From contig VGHQ01000001.1 of assembly GCA_016868195.1 (NCBI GenBank), positions 186,001 through 250,000 of the forward strand: DNA of 64,000 nucleotides, read 5' to 3'. The DNA is from Betaproteobacteria bacterium. Lineage in GTDB: Bacteria; Pseudomonadota; Gammaproteobacteria; Burkholderiales; Methylophilaceae. Below the pieces are notes generated by a model. It was not told the DNA's origin. It saw only the letters and a list, made by a program, of their open reading frames with translations, and did no database searches. The stretch's first letter is position 1; each line of letters begins with the position of its first letter. The translations under genes and the position numbers were made by a program. Shown here in pieces: positions 43,124-53,867 of the stretch.

Positions 43124-43799
43124 TCAAAACTTTTCGCTCTTGGTTAGTAAATGCCACTTTATTTCTTAAGTAAACAGGCTCAGCATGAATCAACTCAAAT
43201 ACTCTATTTTTAATAAAAGGTATTGCCAATCTAGAAATAGATTCGACTACCTCATAGGGTCCATCTACGAGATCATTTATTTGTTGGTCAAAATGATCTT
43301 TCATTTCTTTCTTGTATGTTTCGATTGCATTCCCAATCAAAGTCCAGCCGGATTCTTTAATCTGAGGTAATTCATCTGGCTTATAAACCCCTTCAATGAT
43401 TGGCTTTGAAAATATTTTTCTCTCCTTTATGTAAGCACTTAAATATATTTCACCCATTCTGGCATCAATGACGCTTATCACTTTATTTTTGCCCGAACTC
43501 TCGGCGAGAGCTAAAAGATTGTTCACGCCAATAACTGGAATTGACGCACCATAACCAAGTCCGTATGCGATACCACATGCAATTCTTATGCCCGTAAATG
43601 ATCCTGGCCCTCTACCAAATGCAACGGCATCTAGATCTTTTGTCGTTAATTGATGCCCGTCTAATAATTTTTTTATTTCAGGTAAGACTATTTCTGAATG
43701 AGTCTGTCCAGCATTTATATTGATCGAATAAAAATCTTCATCAATCTTTAAACCTAAAGACATATATTCAGAAGAGGTATCTAAAGACAAAATTTTCAT
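43113..43799 (-). CDS. tsaB: tRNA t6A biosynthesis protein TsaB
   Basis: MKILSLDTSSEYMSLGL, GRGPGSFTGIRIACGIAYGL. Confidence 0.96.
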   Translation of the reverse strand: MKILSLDTSSEYMSLGLKIDEDFYSININAGQTHSEIVLPEIKKLLDGHQLTTKDLDAVAFGRGPGSFTGIRIACGIAYGLGYGASIPVIGVNNLLALAESSGKNKVISVIDARMGEIYLSAYIKERKIFSKPIIEGVYKPDELPQIKESGWTLIGNAIETYKKEMKDHFDQQINDLVDGPYEVVESISRLAIPFIKNRVFELIHAEPVYLRNKVAFTNQERKVLNAI

Positions 43800-43802
43800 A
43801 AA

Positions 43803-45740
43803 TCAAATTTTTTCTAGAAATTGGATAACTTCTAGATCATCTCGCGTTCGAGCGAAAGGGGGCAAACTCTGCCACATTCTTTTTCCATAAGTTTTATCAA
43901 TAATTCTTGTATCACATATCACAAGAACTCCTTTATCAAACTCGTCACGTATTAATCGACCAACACCCTGTTTTAAAGTAATGGCTGCATTAGGTAATTG
44001 ATATTCCATGAAAGCATTCTTTCCACTTTGGTTAATTTTATCAATTCTTGCAGCCAGGACAGGATCCTCTGGCGAAAAAAATGGTAATTTATCTATTACC
44101 ACCAATGACAATGCGTCACCCTTCACATCTACACCCTCCCAAAAACTCAACGAGCCAATAAGAATAGCATGACCATGTTCTCTAAATTTATTTAAAAGTT
44201 GATTTCTTGAACCATCACCTTGAAGATAGATTGGATAATCTAATTGATCTGTTTCAATCTTATTTTTAAGGAGTGTAAATATTTCTCGCATAGATTTTAA
44301 TGTCGTACATAAAATAAATGCTCTGCCTTTGCTTGCTTTAATAAAAGGATAGATCTGATTCACAACCGCAAAGTTGAAATTCTCATGATTGGCATCCGGC
44401 ATTGTTTTGGGAACGAAGAGTAAAGCTTTTTCAGCATAATTAAATGGGCTCTCTTTAGAAACTGAATCTGCATCTATCAGGCCCAGTTGGTTTTTGAAAT
44501 GATCAAAATTATTTTTTACAGCGAGTGTTGCTGATGTAAAGACCCATGAAGTTGATTCATTATTAATATGGCTTGCAAACATATCAGCAATAGATAACGG
44601 CGTATTGTTGAGTTGTAAGGACTGCGAATAAACTTCGATCCATTTAATTGAATTGTTATCATTATCCTCAAGCCAATTATCAAAACTTTTAAGTGTTTCA
44701 CTTGCGCTATCAAAATACTTTTCGATCTCTAAATCTCGATCTTTATGAAGTGTTAATAATTCAATTATTTTTTTGATTTTTTGAACCAGATTTAGGTAGT
44801 AGGATTCGAATTGACTAAAAGAGGAAATCTTTTGATAGGGATATCGATTAGATTCTCTGGGAAATATAAGTCTAAAATCTTTATTTGCTTTTTCTAAGTC
44901 ATTTAAAATAGGTTCAAAATCTGAAACATCTTTCATATGTTTTAAATAAATCTGAAAACCATCTTGAACTATCTCGCTAATCTTACTGGTTGAAATATTT
45001 TTCCCAAAAAAAATAGAAGCAATATCAGGTATCTGATGTGCTTCATCAAAAATAACTGTTGTAGCTTTTGGAAGAAGTTCAGATATACCTTCCTCCTTCA
45101 TATTAAGATCAGCAAAGAATAAATGGTGATTGACAATGGTAACATCCGCAGCTAAGGCTTTTTTTCGGGCATTCATGACAAAACACTCTTTATAAAAACT
45201 ACAATTCTGACCCAAACAATTTTCTTTAGTAGAGGTTACTTGCGGCCATATAGAGGAGCTTTCTGGAATAGTATCTAATTGAGCTCTGTCGCCGTCAACA
45301 GTATGCTTTGCATATTGATTTATGAGATGCAAATAGGTGACATCTTCTTTGGTCATAAAAGCGCCTTCAATCATCGCGTTTTCTAATCGCAAATGGCATA
45401 AATAATTTGATCTACCTTTGAGCATAGCTACACTCACAGGGACCTTTAATGCGTCCCTAATAAGAGGAATATCTTTAGTGAATAATTGATCCTGTAAATT
45501 TTTAGTCGCTGTAGAAATAATAATTTTGCCACCAGAAAGAAATGCCGGTACAAGATACGCAAAAGTTTTACCAATGCCTGTTCCCGCTTCGACAATTAAT
45601 TTTTTTTTATGTGTAATCGCTTCGTCAATTAATACCGAGATATCGATCTGTTCTTGTCTCACTCGATAGCCATCAATATTATGAGAAAGATCACCTTTTT
45701 CGCTAAAAAATTCTTTGATAAATATTTCATTCATAATCAT
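43803..45740 (-). CDS. DinG/YoaA-type ATP-dependent DNA helicase
   Basis: VEAGTGIGKTFAYLVPA, DEAH box, Fe-S type cysteines, QGVGRLIRD. Confidence 0.93.
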   Translation of the reverse strand: MIMNEIFIKEFFSEKGDLSHNIDGYRVRQEQIDISVLIDEAITHKKKLIVEAGTGIGKTFAYLVPAFLSGGKIIISTATKNLQDQLFTKDIPLIRDALKVPVSVAMLKGRSNYLCHLRLENAMIEGAFMTKEDVTYLHLINQYAKHTVDGDRAQLDTIPESSSIWPQVTSTKENCLGQNCSFYKECFVMNARKKALAADVTIVNHHLFFADLNMKEEGISELLPKATTVIFDEAHQIPDIASIFFGKNISTSKISEIVQDGFQIYLKHMKDVSDFEPILNDLEKANKDFRLIFPRESNRYPYQKISSFSQFESYYLNLVQKIKKIIELLTLHKDRDLEIEKYFDSASETLKSFDNWLEDNDNNSIKWIEVYSQSLQLNNTPLSIADMFASHINNESTSWVFTSATLAVKNNFDHFKNQLGLIDADSVSKESPFNYAEKALLFVPKTMPDANHENFNFAVVNQIYPFIKASKGRAFILCTTLKSMREIFTLLKNKIETDQLDYPIYLQGDGSRNQLLNKFREHGHAILIGSLSFWEGVDVKGDALSLVVIDKLPFFSPEDPVLAARIDKINQSGKNAFMEYQLPNAAITLKQGVGRLIRDEFDKGVLVICDTRIIDKTYGKRMWQSLPPFARTRDDLEVIQFLEKI

Positions 45741-45824
45741 ATGATTATCTCATGCGTATGAAACTCCGATTTCACAAACCCTCTATAAATGATAAAATCT
45801 CATTGATTGAATCATTTTCAAACT

Positions 45825-46355
45825 ATGAATTCCAAAACTTTACTCATCTTTGTCGCGATCACATTTTCTAGTCCATCTTGGGCGGAAACTGATTCATTGA
45901 ATTTAAGTACTTCAGACACAGCTTCACAATCGGAAGTATCCACGGTAGCTGATCAGCAATGGAAAAGCGATATTGCCCTCATTATTGATAAAGCTTATGA
46001 GCTCACTGGTATTAAATATAAGTGGGGGGGCTCAAGGCCAGAAACTGGTTTTGATTGCAGTCAATTTGTAAAATATGTCTTTGAGCAGGCTTTAAATCTT
46101 AGCCTCCCACCAAGCGCCAGATCCCTCAGTAAGATGGGTGAAACAATTAAATTTGAAGACTTGCAGCCAGGTGATCTTGTATTCTTTAATACACGAAAAT
46201 CTAAGTTCTCTCATGTCGGTATCTATACTGGAAATAATGAATTTATTCATGCACCACGAACAGGCAAAACTATTCGTGTTGAAAGCCTTACAAAAAACTA
46301 CTGGCTTAAAAGATTTAATGGCGCAACAAGAGTTGACCCAGAAGAAACGCTTTAA
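45825..46355 (+). CDS. Exported NlpC/P60 cysteine peptidase
   Basis: KWGGSRPETGFDCSQFVKYVF, FSHVGIYTGNNEFIHAP; signal peptide from 45825. Confidence 0.93.
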   Translation: MNSKTLLIFVAITFSSPSWAETDSLNLSTSDTASQSEVSTVADQQWKSDIALIIDKAYELTGIKYKWGGSRPETGFDCSQFVKYVFEQALNLSLPPSARSLSKMGETIKFEDLQPGDLVFFNTRKSKFSHVGIYTGNNEFIHAPRTGKTIRVESLTKNYWLKRFNGATRVDPEETL

Positions 46356-46639
46356 AGTTCGCTATGTCCAAGATTTTTCTTTGGGTTAACGATATCCCTT
46401 ATCAACTTTTTAATCTCCTTGATATCAAGAAATCCTCCAAAATCTGATCTTGAATAGATCTTTTTTTTATCTAAGAAAATTTCAAAAATACCACCCGATT
46501 TAGGAGTCAAGGTAACAGATAAAATTTCATCCTGAAAAGTCATCAGTATTTCCTGCATCATCCATGAAGCTCGAGGAAGCCAGCCACATTGCGTACAAAA
46601 TTGAATTTCAATTTGATGTGTTTTAGATTTAGTTCCCAT
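46352..46639 (-). CDS. SelW/Rdx-family thioredoxin-like protein (Cys form)
   Basis: QFCTQCGWLPRASWMMQEIL, SGGIFEIFLDKKKIYSR. Confidence 0.9.
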   Translation of the reverse strand: MGTKSKTHQIEIQFCTQCGWLPRASWMMQEILMTFQDEILSVTLTPKSGGIFEIFLDKKKIYSRSDFGGFLDIKEIKKLIRDIVNPKKNLGHSEL

Positions 46640-46757
46640 AGTTCAAAGTTATTTTTAAAATATATTTATTAAAGACTATTGATATAAGCCAAACAAAAAG
46701 ACAGAATGCTTTATTATTACTTAATTATTGCTTAATCGCTTATTACGAAAGTCATTC

Positions 46758-48167
46758 ATGCGCTCAAAATTCGAAAAATTTACCCTCATAGCCTGTGGCG
46801 CTATTATAGGCGTTCTGATCAGTTTGAATTTAACCGTCTTTGCGGATAAGGCTGAAAAAAACAATCTCCCAGTTGATGAGCTAAGAACTTTTGCTGAAGT
46901 TTTTGGCAAGATTAAATCTGATTATGTAGAGTCAGTTGAGGACAAAAAGCTTATCAACGAAGCACTTAATGGCATGCTGACCGGCCTTGATCCTCATTCT
47001 TCTTTTCTAAATATCGAAGACTTTAAGGATTTAAATCAAGCAACCCAAGGTGAGTTTGGTGGACTTGGAATTGAAGTCGGCATGGAAGATGGTTTTGTAA
47101 AAGTAATCTCTCCCATTGAAGATAGCCCAGCTTATAAAGCAGGATTAAAGAGTGGTGATCTAATTATGAAATTAGATGAATCATCTACAAAAGGTTTATC
47201 ATTGAATGACTCCGTTAAAAAAATGCGTGGCAAACCAGGAACTAGCATTTTACTTACCGTATTAAGAAAAGGTGAAACCAAACCTTTAACTTTTAATTTA
47301 GTACGCGCTATTATCAAATCTCAAAGCATTAAAGGAAAGCTTACTGAGGCTAATTACGCTTATGTTCGTATCGCTCAATTCCAAGAGCATACAGGTGAAG
47401 ATCTAGCAAAACTCTTAAAAAATCTTCGTCAACAAAATAAAGCCCCTTTAAAAGGTATATTGCTTGATCTTAGAAATAATCCTGGTGGTTTATTAAATGC
47501 CGCAGTTGGGGTTTCTGCTGCTTTCTTGCCTAAGGGTGATTTAGTTGTGTATACAGAAGGTCGTGCGCAAGACTCAAAAATGCATCTTACTGCAACCCCT
47601 GAAAATTATCTTAAAGGTGGCAGCAAAGATGATTATCTTAAAGACTTTCCAGAAGATATTAGATCAACGCCTATGGCAGTTTTAGTAAATAACGGATCTG
47701 CATCTGCATCTGAAATTGTGGCAGGCGCTCTCCAAGATCACAAGAGAGCCTTGATTGTCGGCATGCAAAGTTTTGGTAAAGGATCTGTACAAAGTATTCT
47801 GCCTATGAATAACGGCACTGCAATTAAGATGACAACAGCAAGATACTTCACTCCTAAAGGTAGATCAATTCAGGCTAAAGGTATTGTGCCTGACATCATC
47901 GTTGATGATGGAAGTGATCCTTCATTTATGACAAAAGAAGCAGATCTGACAAATCATCTTTCAAATCCAAAAGATAGTGATGCGAACGTCGCTCCCAAAG
48001 ATAAAGATAGTAAACCTGTAACTTCGCCAGTTAAAAAATCTGAAGAGGATAAAAAGAAGACCTCTGATGCTCCCTCAGGCCCAATTGAGCCAGGAAGTAA
48101 AGCGGATAAGCAATTCCTAGAAGCAATGAATATTCTCAAAGGTCTTCAGATTATTCAAAATAAATGA
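46758..48167 (+). CDS. C-terminal processing peptidase, S41 family
   Basis: PDZ domain; VNNGSASASEIVAGALQDHKRALIVG, SFGKGSVQ. Confidence 0.95.
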   Translation: MRSKFEKFTLIACGAIIGVLISLNLTVFADKAEKNNLPVDELRTFAEVFGKIKSDYVESVEDKKLINEALNGMLTGLDPHSSFLNIEDFKDLNQATQGEFGGLGIEVGMEDGFVKVISPIEDSPAYKAGLKSGDLIMKLDESSTKGLSLNDSVKKMRGKPGTSILLTVLRKGETKPLTFNLVRAIIKSQSIKGKLTEANYAYVRIAQFQEHTGEDLAKLLKNLRQQNKAPLKGILLDLRNNPGGLLNAAVGVSAAFLPKGDLVVYTEGRAQDSKMHLTATPENYLKGGSKDDYLKDFPEDIRSTPMAVLVNNGSASASEIVAGALQDHKRALIVGMQSFGKGSVQSILPMNNGTAIKMTTARYFTPKGRSIQAKGIVPDIIVDDGSDPSFMTKEADLTNHLSNPKDSDANVAPKDKDSKPVTSPVKKSEEDKKKTSDAPSGPIEPGSKADKQFLEAMNILKGLQIIQNK

Positions 48168-48784
48168 TTAATGATCTTATCGTTGAGTTTGATAAGGGGC
48201 TGAAAGTTTTATTTTCTAAACCTAAAGCCTCAAGACCGAGACCTGACATTCACATTAAAGAAACTGAATTAACCCCAGACGAAAAAAAACGTACGATCGA
48301 ATTGATGCGCGTTAATCATACAGGTGAAGTTTGCGCTCAAGCCTTATATAGCGGACAACTTCTTTTCAATTCACATGGTGAAGGTGCCGAATCTTTAAAG
48401 AAAGCATCCAAAGAAGAGATCGATCACCTTGATTGGTGTAATTCTAGGATCCAAGAATTAGGAGGTAAAACAAGCCTTCTCAATCCTTTGTGGTATATGG
48501 GCTCTTTTTTAATAGGCTCTTTTGCAAGCGCGTTAGGTGAAAAATATAACTTAGGATTCTTAGCTGAAACAGAACGACAAGTAGCACAACATTTAACAGG
48601 TCATTTAAAGAAAATTTCTAAAAAAGATCTTAAGACGAATAAAATACTAGAAGTTATGGCGGATGACGAAGAACAACATGCAATCAAGGCAAAAGAACTA
48701 GGTGGCGCTGAATTACCCCGTCAGGTCAAAAATGCTATGTCATTAATATCAAAAATGATGACAATTCTCTCGGCAAAAATTTAA
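48164..48784 (+). CDS. coq7: 2-polyprenyl-3-methyl-6-methoxy-1,4-benzoquinone monooxygenase
   Basis: MRVNHTGEVCAQALY, EEIDHLDWC, DDEEQHAIKAKELG di-iron ligands. Confidence 0.96.
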   Translation: MINDLIVEFDKGLKVLFSKPKASRPRPDIHIKETELTPDEKKRTIELMRVNHTGEVCAQALYSGQLLFNSHGEGAESLKKASKEEIDHLDWCNSRIQELGGKTSLLNPLWYMGSFLIGSFASALGEKYNLGFLAETERQVAQHLTGHLKKISKKDLKTNKILEVMADDEEQHAIKAKELGGAELPRQVKNAMSLISKMMTILSAKI

Positions 48785-48787
48785 TCG

Positions 48788-49102
48788 ATGCAAAAATTTA
48801 ATGACATTTTATTAACGCTCGACAATTCAGATCATATTGATCGTATCGAAATTTATAAAAATAATGTTTTGATTGGTACTATCGAAAATAAACCAGGAAG
48901 CCAAGGCTCCGTAAAAGTCTATCAACATCTCTGGAAAATTTTTGGTGCTATTACCCTTGATGCGGCAATTGAAGGTCTTGATTTATATTCGGAACATACT
49001 GAAGATGCTCAAAAAAATCCTGGCAAGCATCCAAATATTGATCGTCTTCTTACCGTTATGGAAAATGAAGAGCCACTTGATTTAAAAATCATTAAAAATT
49101 AA
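48788..49102 (+). CDS. DUF2322 family protein
   Basis: ENKPGSQGSVKVYQHL, LYSEHTEDAQKNPGKHPNIDRL. Confidence 0.85.
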   Translation: MQKFNDILLTLDNSDHIDRIEIYKNNVLIGTIENKPGSQGSVKVYQHLWKIFGAITLDAAIEGLDLYSEHTEDAQKNPGKHPNIDRLLTVMENEEPLDLKIIKN

Positions 49103-49110
49103 TTGAGTAG

Positions 49111-49530
49111 TTAGATATCTTCTTTAATTTCGAAATCGTGTGTAATTTGCACCGACTTAGACAGCATAATGGATGCTGAACAATATTTTTCAGCTGATAA
49201 TTTAATTGCGCGCTCAACTTGATCTTTATCCAAGCCCTTACCTTTTAGAACAAAATGGATGTGAATCTTAGTAAAAACTTTAGGTATTGTCTCAGCCCTT
49301 TCAGCTTCAATTTCAGCATAACAATCACTAATAGCTTGTCTTGATTTCTTAAGGATCGTGACCACATCAAATGATGTGCATCCACCCATGCCGATAAGCA
49401 ACATCTCCATAGGTCGCATCCCTAGTTTTCTGCCGCCCAATTCTTCGGGACCATCAAGAATCACTGAATGATTGGACTCAGACTCGCCTATGAAACATAC
49501 ATTTTCAATCCATTTAACTCTAGCTTTCAT
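49111..49530 (-). CDS. OsmC/YhfA family protein
   Basis: GCTSFDVVTILKK and EKYCSASIMLSK. Confidence 0.92.
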   Translation of the reverse strand: MKARVKWIENVCFIGESESNHSVILDGPEELGGRKLGMRPMEMLLIGMGGCTSFDVVTILKKSRQAISDCYAEIEAERAETIPKVFTKIHIHFVLKGKGLDKDQVERAIKLSAEKYCSASIMLSKSVQITHDFEIKEDI

Positions 49531-49994
49531 TACTTAACTCCGAGTAACTCAACATCAAAAATTAAAGTAGCATTCGGAGGAATAACACCACCAGCGCCGC
49601 GAGAGCCATAGCCCATATCTGACGGAATGATGAGGGTTCTTTTGCCATGAATTTTCATGCCATCCACACCATCATCCCAACCTCGAATCACTTGACCAGC
49701 CCCTAAATTAAATACGAAAGGGTCATTGCGATCTAGAGAGCTATCAAATTTTTTTCCCTTGCCATCTTTCTGATTCGGATCATATAACCAACCTGAGTAA
49801 TGCACTGTCACAGCAAGGCCTTTTTCGGCTTGTCGTCCATTGCCTAAAACAGTATCTTTAATAACTAATGTCGTAATATTTTTTTCCAATTTAATTTCCT
49901 TTTGTGAGATTTGTGACTCAGCAGACGCTAAGTCAATATTCAATAAAATAACACCAAAAACTAAAATAAATTTAAACACGTTTGTATGTCGCAT
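49530..49994 (-). CDS. Exported FKBP-type peptidyl-prolyl isomerase
   Basis: VTVHYSGWL, FVFNLGAGQVIRGWDDGVDGM, PPNATLIFDVELL. Confidence 0.95.
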   Translation of the reverse strand: MRHTNVFKFILVFGVILLNIDLASAESQISQKEIKLEKNITTLVIKDTVLGNGRQAEKGLAVTVHYSGWLYDPNQKDGKGKKFDSSLDRNDPFVFNLGAGQVIRGWDDGVDGMKIHGKRTLIIPSDMGYGSRGAGGVIPPNATLIFDVELLGVK

Positions 49995-50012
49995 ATTAAG
50001 ATTTCCTCAAGT

Positions 50013-51410
50013 TTAGTTGAGATAGGTCCATTCAATCAGATCATCTTGAATCTTAGAAGATTCATTTGCTTTAGGATCATTCGCCATAAATACAAAAACT
50101 TTTACATCGTTATTTTTATCAAAAATATATCCTGCGATAGCACTAACATTTTGGATGCTACCGGTTTTTAAATAAGCATGCTTAGCGACTGATAATTTTT
50201 TTCCTCTATTTTTCAAAGTACCATCAATACCTATATTTGGAAGTGATGATATAAATTCAGGCATATAAAGGTTACTGTAAGCTTTTTCTAATAAGAAACC
50301 TAAATCTCCTGCATTTATTTTTGCATTTCTTGAAAGTCCTGCGCCATTATCCATTTTAAGAGAGTCCAGTTTCAATTTTTCTCTCATCAAAGACTCTTTC
50401 GTAAACCTTCCAGCCTCATTTTCAGTGATTGGATTACCATTATTTTCTGCGAGCATGGTGAGTAATAAATTTCTGGCAATCAGATTTTGGCTATATTTAT
50501 TTATATCTCTCACAACAAGACTTAAAGGCTTCGATTGATGCTCATAGATCTTATGTGTGTCATTAAAATTTTGATATGTATTTTTAAACTCGCCCTCAAT
50601 GACTCCTCCATGTAGCTTCCAAATTTTTTCAAATAGATCTTTAGATAATTGATTGGCGCTTAATATCGATAAATTAATATCCTTACTTTCGCATGCTTTA
50701 TCGAAGCTACCATTAAATCTGATTTCTGAAACATTAGATTTTTTTTCTACCTCGTAATCAAGAGCATCCTTCCACTCATTGCAGTCCTGGTCTGTAAGTT
50801 TTAAATGGTTAATGACTTTTAATGTTGGGATTTCAGGAAAGGTTTGTATATTAATTTTTTCATTACTTATCGAAAAATTAAAATTGATTGTATTTTCGTT
50901 AACTACAAAAGATTTTGGATTTACGTTATAAGCACGATATTTTTTATCGTCAATAAGTTCTTGATTTTTTAGTTCGCCAAAAAAGCTTTCATCAAAAATA
51001 ATATTACCGTGAATATACTTAATGTCTTTTTGTTGAACTTTTTCAATAATTTCATAAAAATCTGCATAAGTAAGCGTCGGATCGCCATAACCTTTAATAA
51101 TGAGATCGCCGTATAAATGTTTATTTTTTATATTGCCTTTATAAAGCACTTCCGTCTTCCATTGATACTGAGGGCCTAAAAGCTGAAGTCCAGCATATGT
51201 CGAAACTAACTTCATCACCGAGGCTGGATTGAATGCCTTTTGTTCGTTATAACTAAAAATTTTTTCTCGTTTAGAGATATTTTTAATGTAAAGCGAGTAA
51301 TTATCTTTTGAAAGTTCTGAGCGATTCAATATTTTATTGATTGCATCAATATCCGAATCTGCAAATACCAGATTTATCCATAAGAGAAATATAAGAAATA
51401 GTATTCGCAT
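50013..51410 (-). CDS. dacB: D-alanyl-D-alanine carboxypeptidase/endopeptidase (PBP4, S13 family)
   Basis: NPASVMKLVSTYAGL (SxxK), MDNGAGLSRNAKI, KTGSIQNVSAIAGY. Confidence 0.94.
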   Translation of the reverse strand: MRILFLIFLLWINLVFADSDIDAINKILNRSELSKDNYSLYIKNISKREKIFSYNEQKAFNPASVMKLVSTYAGLQLLGPQYQWKTEVLYKGNIKNKHLYGDLIIKGYGDPTLTYADFYEIIEKVQQKDIKYIHGNIIFDESFFGELKNQELIDDKKYRAYNVNPKSFVVNENTINFNFSISNEKINIQTFPEIPTLKVINHLKLTDQDCNEWKDALDYEVEKKSNVSEIRFNGSFDKACESKDINLSILSANQLSKDLFEKIWKLHGGVIEGEFKNTYQNFNDTHKIYEHQSKPLSLVVRDINKYSQNLIARNLLLTMLAENNGNPITENEAGRFTKESLMREKLKLDSLKMDNGAGLSRNAKINAGDLGFLLEKAYSNLYMPEFISSLPNIGIDGTLKNRGKKLSVAKHAYLKTGSIQNVSAIAGYIFDKNNDVKVFVFMANDPKANESSKIQDDLIEWTYLN

Positions 51411-51412
51411 AT

Positions 51413-52717
51413 TTATATGGATGACTGAATAACTTCAAGAGTAGTATCAATCATAAAATTTATTTCATCATGATTGATAACATAAGGTGGCATGAAATAA
51501 ATAGTATGGCTTATCGGCCTTATTAAAAGACCACGATTCATGGCTTTTGAACTTATTTTTTTAATTATCTTTTTTGTAGCTCCATCAAGATCAAATGCCC
51601 ATATCATTCCTATATTTCTTAAATTAGAAATTGGTAATATTGATAGAGACTTCATACGCTCTGAAATATAAGCTGAAGTTTTACTATTTTGATTAATCAC
51701 ATCATGATTTTCAAAATAATTTATTGTGCCTAACGCAGCACTGCATGCGAGTGGATTTCCAGTGTAGCTATGCGAGTGTAGAAAGCCTTTTTCTATCTTA
51801 TCCTCGTAAAAAGCCATATAAACTTTATCGGTGGTTAGCACGGCTGACAGGGGAAGGAAGCCGCCGGTTAATCCTTTTGAAAGACAAATAAAATCAGGCT
51901 TTATATTAGCATGTTCAAATGCAAACATCTTTCCCGTTCTTCCGAACCCCACTGCAATCTCATCATCAATCAGATGAATATGATATTGCGTACAAAGATC
52001 TCTAGCTTTTGCTAAATAAATGGAGTGGTACATTCCCATCCCAGTTGCACATTGCACAAGGGGCTCCAATATAAAAGCGGCTATATATTGATGATTATCT
52101 TGAAAATATCTTTCCAAGTCTTGAATACATCTTAATGCGAAGGATTCTGCTGTTTCTCCTTTATCTGCATATCGCCAATCCGGCGTTTTGATAGGATTAT
52201 TTTTTTTTATTAATGAAGCATATTTTTTACGAAAAAGTTTAATATCTGTCACAGACAAGGCGCCGAGCGTTTCACCATGGTAGCTATTCTGTAAATAAAT
52301 TATTTTATTCTTCTTTGGTTGACCTTTATTCTTCCAATAATGCACACTCATCTTAATAGCAATTTCAATCGCATTGGACCCGTCGCTACCGTAAAAAGCA
52401 TGGCCTAGATTTGTGAGATGACTTAATTTTTCAGAAAGTTTTATGGCTGGTTCATGAGTTAAACCTGCGAGCATGACGTGCTCAACAAGGTCGAGTTGGT
52501 CTGTAATATATTTTTTAATTTCGCTTTGATTGTGGCCGAATAAATTGACCCACCAGGAGCTAATTGCATCTAAATATTTTTTATCATCATAGTCAAATAG
52601 CCAAACACCTTCTCCGCGCTTAATAGGGGTAATAGATTGACTCTCTTGAATTTTCATTTGTGTACATGGGTTCCACAAACTTTTTAAGCTTCTATCGATG
52701 AAATTTTGATTCTTCAT
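51413..52717 (-). CDS. bioA: Adenosylmethionine-8-amino-7-oxononanoate aminotransferase
   Basis: WNPCTQMKI, YLDAISSWWVNLFGH, DDEIAVGFGRTGKMFAFEH. Confidence 0.95.
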   Translation of the reverse strand: MKNQNFIDRSLKSLWNPCTQMKIQESQSITPIKRGEGVWLFDYDDKKYLDAISSWWVNLFGHNQSEIKKYITDQLDLVEHVMLAGLTHEPAIKLSEKLSHLTNLGHAFYGSDGSNAIEIAIKMSVHYWKNKGQPKKNKIIYLQNSYHGETLGALSVTDIKLFRKKYASLIKKNNPIKTPDWRYADKGETAESFALRCIQDLERYFQDNHQYIAAFILEPLVQCATGMGMYHSIYLAKARDLCTQYHIHLIDDEIAVGFGRTGKMFAFEHANIKPDFICLSKGLTGGFLPLSAVLTTDKVYMAFYEDKIEKGFLHSHSYTGNPLACSAALGTINYFENHDVINQNSKTSAYISERMKSLSILPISNLRNIGMIWAFDLDGATKKIIKKISSKAMNRGLLIRPISHTIYFMPPYVINHDEINFMIDTTLEVIQSSI

Positions 52718-52720
52718 ATG

Positions 52721-53797
52721 TCAAGGCGCTGGGTTCATGTGGGTGAGATGAATGATTTCAATTTCACCTAACAACTCTTTAGAGAGACTTATGTTATACG
52801 CTTCAATATTTTCTTTCAGTTGATCAAGCGATGTGGCGCCTATGATGGTTGATGTAACAAACCACTGATGATAAGCAAAAGCTAAGGCCATCTCAGTTAA
52901 GGTCATGCCATGTTTCAGTGCTAATGCTTCATATGCTTTAACAGTAGGAAATACGTTAGGCTTATCATATCTTTGAGCAAACCCTTTAAATAGAGTCACG
53001 CGACCTCTTGCATCAATATCCTTTAAATACTTTCCGGTGAGATGTCCGAACGCCAAGGGTGAATAGCCTAGGAAGCCAATCTTTTCTCGATATAAAATTT
53101 CTGTCATACCAAACTCCAACCCTCTATTGATGAGGTTGTAACAATTCTGAATGGAAGCTACGAGAGGTAATTTCTTTTCTTTTGCAATACGAATAAATTC
53201 CATCACACCCCAAGATTGCTCATTAGATATGCCGATATATTTAATCTTACCTTCTTGCACAAGTCTATTTAATGCTTCCAGTTGTTCATGAATCGGCACC
53301 CACTCTTTTAATTTTGAGCCTTCCATTTCGGCACTAGGATCAAATTTATACTGACCAAACATTGGCACATTTCTTTCAGGCCAATGGAGTTGATATAAAT
53401 CGATATAATCTGTTTGAAGTCTTTTTAAAGAGCCCTCCACTGCCTCACGTAAATTTTTTTCATCGAAAGCTTTAGGTCCGTTGCGAATCCAATTGAGCGC
53501 TCTTCTTGGACCTGCCGCTTTAGTTGCTAGAACAATATCCTCCCTTTTTTGTTTTTTTAACCAATTGCCTATGATTGTTTCGGTTGCCGTAAAAGTATTT
53601 TCTTTGGGAGGAACGGGATACATTTCAGCCGTATCAATAAAATTAATACCATGTGATATCGCCCAATCAAGCAGTAAAAATGCCTCGGATTCCGTGTTTT
53701 GTTCCCCAAAGGTCATGGTTCCTAAGGTGATCGGTGAAATCAGCAAATCCGACTGTCCTAGCTTTCGATAATTTTGCTTTTCTATGTAATAGCTCAT
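52721..53797 (-). CDS. Aldo/keto reductase (Tas-like)
   Basis: FIDTAEMYPVPP, DLYQLHWPERNVPMFG, GATSLDQLKENI. Confidence 0.93.
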   Translation of the reverse strand: MSYYIEKQNYRKLGQSDLLISPITLGTMTFGEQNTESEAFLLLDWAISHGINFIDTAEMYPVPPKENTFTATETIIGNWLKKQKREDIVLATKAAGPRRALNWIRNGPKAFDEKNLREAVEGSLKRLQTDYIDLYQLHWPERNVPMFGQYKFDPSAEMEGSKLKEWVPIHEQLEALNRLVQEGKIKYIGISNEQSWGVMEFIRIAKEKKLPLVASIQNCYNLINRGLEFGMTEILYREKIGFLGYSPLAFGHLTGKYLKDIDARGRVTLFKGFAQRYDKPNVFPTVKAYEALALKHGMTLTEMALAFAYHQWFVTSTIIGATSLDQLKENIEAYNISLSKELLGEIEIIHLTHMNPAP

Positions 53798-53838
53798 ATA
53801 AAAATAATGTTTAAATTCAGATATTTAACGAAATAACA

Positions 53839-53867
53839 CTTGAAATTTTAGGCTTTCGTCCCTATTA
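53839..53867 (+). promoter_or_regulatory. Putative sigma32 (RpoH) heat-shock promoter of groESL
   Basis: CTTGAAA-N14-CCCTATTA, near the RpoH consensus CTTGAAA / CCCCATNT. Confidence 0.78.

Noticed and set aside
46138-46389. 83-aa + strand ORF overlapping the NlpC/P60 gene
   Set aside because: Out of frame with the clearly conserved NlpC/P60 catalytic motifs.
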